Positions 63,032 to 64,000 of a stretch of 64,000 nucleotides of DNA are shown piece after piece. The translations under genes were made by a program, and so were the position numbers. A model generated the notes under the pieces. The model saw only the letters and a program-made list of their open reading frames with translations, did no database searches and was not told where the DNA came from. The DNA comes from Paraburkholderia monticola (GTDB taxonomy: Bacteria > Pseudomonadota > Gammaproteobacteria > Burkholderiales > Burkholderiaceae): contig NZ_LRBG01000001.1 of the NCBI RefSeq assembly GCF_001580545.1, forward strand, positions 310,001-374,000, given 5' to 3'. How positions within the stretch are numbered: position 1 is the first letter of the stretch; each line of letters begins with the position of its first letter.

Positions 63032-63415
63032 TCATCCGCCGCTACCGTAAGGCCGAGTGATCACTTCGAGGTAGTGGCCGTCAGGATCGCGAAAATAGAC
63101 GCCGCGCCCGCCATCGTTGTGGTTGATCTCGCCCGGCCGGCTGCCCCGTGGATCGGCCCAGAATTCCAGTGCGCGATCCTTGATGCGGGTGAAGACGGCG
63201 TCGAAGTCAGCCTCGCTGATCAGGAAGGCGTAATGCTGCGGCTGGACGTGGCCTTCAACTTCGGCAAAGTCGAGCGAGACGCCGTTGTCCAGTTCGACGA
63301 CGTCGAAGGGGCCGAAACGACTCGGCGCCGGTCGGCCCAGCATGTCGGCCAGAAACCTGGCTGAGGCGCTCTGATTCGAGCACCAGACGATGGTGTGATT
63401 GAGCTGGGCGACCAT
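63032..63415 (-). CDS. VOC-superfamily (glyoxalase/bleomycin-resistance-like) protein
   Basis: 127 residues. Two beta-alpha-beta-beta-beta halves. Putative metal ligands are H7 in LNHTIVW, H61 in HYAFLI and Glu in DPDGHYLEVITRP; GVYFRDPDGHYLEV is the usual C-terminal signature. Not specific enough to name a reaction. It lies between the monooxygenase (convergent) and a GlxA-type regulator on the same strand. Confidence 0.85.
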   Translation of the reverse strand: MVAQLNHTIVWCSNQSASARFLADMLGRPAPSRFGPFDVVELDNGVSLDFAEVEGHVQPQHYAFLISEADFDAVFTRIKDRALEFWADPRGSRPGEINHNDGGRGVYFRDPDGHYLEVITRPYGSGG

Positions 63416-63557
63416 GACGTGGGCTCCGGCGACTTGGGGATTGAGTGATTCGAGCCATGTTGCAGTTTTGCGTTCGGTTAGACAACTACAGAAACGCGCA
63501 CATCAAGGTGCCTGCGCAATCGTCGTTAGGTGTATCCGGCTGGCCTGGCGCACCCCC

Positions 63558-64000
63558 TCACCCATTCTCCGCGAACGACCGCTGTGAATTCAGACTGAGC
63601 TCCCGAGCGGGAACTGTGGCCGGTAGCGCACCCGGCTGGCAAAAACGCCTCCGGTAGTCAGAAGGCGTCAGCCCCATGACTTTGCGGAACACGCGACGAA
63701 ACCCTGCGACGTCACCGTAGCCGAGATTCCACGAAATCTCCTCGATACTCGCCTGCGAAAACTCCAGCATTTCCCGCGCTCGGGTGATTCGCAGCCTCTG
63801 CTGGTACACGCTGGGCTTCATCCCCGTAGCCGCGACGAAGCGACGCAAAAATGTGCGGGGCTCGAGAGCGGCATACCGCGCAATGTCCGCCACGCTGACC
63901 GCAGACTCGCGTTGAGTGAGGAGCCACTGCTGCGCTTTCAGGATGGCTCGGTCGCCATGTTTCGTGCGCGGATCAAATTCACTATAGAAGCGTTGCTCAC
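63558..64000 (-). CDS. GlxA-type AraC regulator, C-terminal part (truncated by the window)
   Basis: The frame is open to the right edge; the last 147 residues are visible. They begin EQRFYSEFDPRTKHGD (linker) and hold the AraC HTH pair (AVSVADIARYAALEPRTFLRRFVAATGMKP ... IEEISWNLGYGDVAGFRRVFRKVMGLTPSDYRRRF), as in GlxA/FtrA-type proteins with an N-terminal DJ-1-like domain. The GTG at 63893 is only an internal codon. It reads toward the VOC gene, so it may control it or the monooxygenase. Confidence 0.85.
   Translation of the reverse strand, partial: EQRFYSEFDPRTKHGDRAILKAQQWLLTQRESAVSVADIARYAALEPRTFLRRFVAATGMKPSVYQQRLRITRAREMLEFSQASIEEISWNLGYGDVAGFRRVFRKVMGLTPSDYRRRFCQPGALPATVPARELSLNSQRSFAENG

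Overview
The window is a high-GC, gene-dense stretch of chromosome most like a Burkholderia/Paraburkholderia-type betaproteobacterium. The basis is codon use, recCBD order, an mdtABC-type efflux operon, EAL-HDOD signalling proteins and a Pseudomonas/Burkholderia-style arginine succinyltransferase (aot/argR/aru) cluster. I recognise 48 protein genes, two of them cut by the window edges. I see no tRNA, rRNA, insertion sequence, phage or CRISPR array.

Layout. 0-1.3 kb: tail of an unknown gene, the ribosome-rescue hydrolase arfB, and a VC0807-like membrane protein. 1.4-10.6 kb: recC-recB-recD (minus strand, ATGA overlaps), the DNA break repair helicase-nuclease. 10.8-18 kb: a FUSC-type membrane protein, a small membrane protein, an Lrp/AsnC regulator divergent from a cysteine-dioxygenase-like cupin, and a large MscS-type channel. 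18-24.7 kb: an Rrf2 regulator plus NmrA-like oxidoreductase pair, a lipoprotein, a DJ-1/PfpI protein, an orphan histidine kinase, an Amt ammonium transporter behind a sigma-54 promoter, and crcB behind a fluoride riboswitch. 24.7-26.8 kb: a lower-GC acyltransferase and an 830-bp gap with a candidate small RNA. 26.8-36.4 kb: an IclR regulator and mdtABC.

36.5-43.8 kb: an exported peroxiredoxin and a four-gene signalling block: EAL-HDOD, PAS-GGDEF-EAL, HDOD, and a second EAL-HDOD paralogue. 43.9-55.8 kb: one minus-strand arginine block, with two permeases, ATPase, ArgR-like GlxA/AraC regulator, aruC, aruF, astA, astD, astB, astE and finally the periplasmic binding protein and a terminator. This block covers arginine uptake, its control and conversion to glutamate and succinate. 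56.1-57.9 kb: a hipBA toxin-antitoxin pair with three matching palindromic operators around its promoter. 57.9-64 kb: a patatin phospholipase, a BamE/OmlA-like lipoprotein, a 520-bp hairpin-rich gap, a four-domain rhodanese, a luciferase-like monooxygenase, a VOC protein and a truncated GlxA-type regulator.

Most genes are core metabolism or stress functions. The most interesting unexplained signals are the hipBA operator array, the paralogous EAL-HDOD signalling block, two candidate structured RNAs (about 26.44-26.65 kb and 59.67-59.83 kb, minus strand), and several regulator-adjacent palindromes that read as autoregulatory sites.
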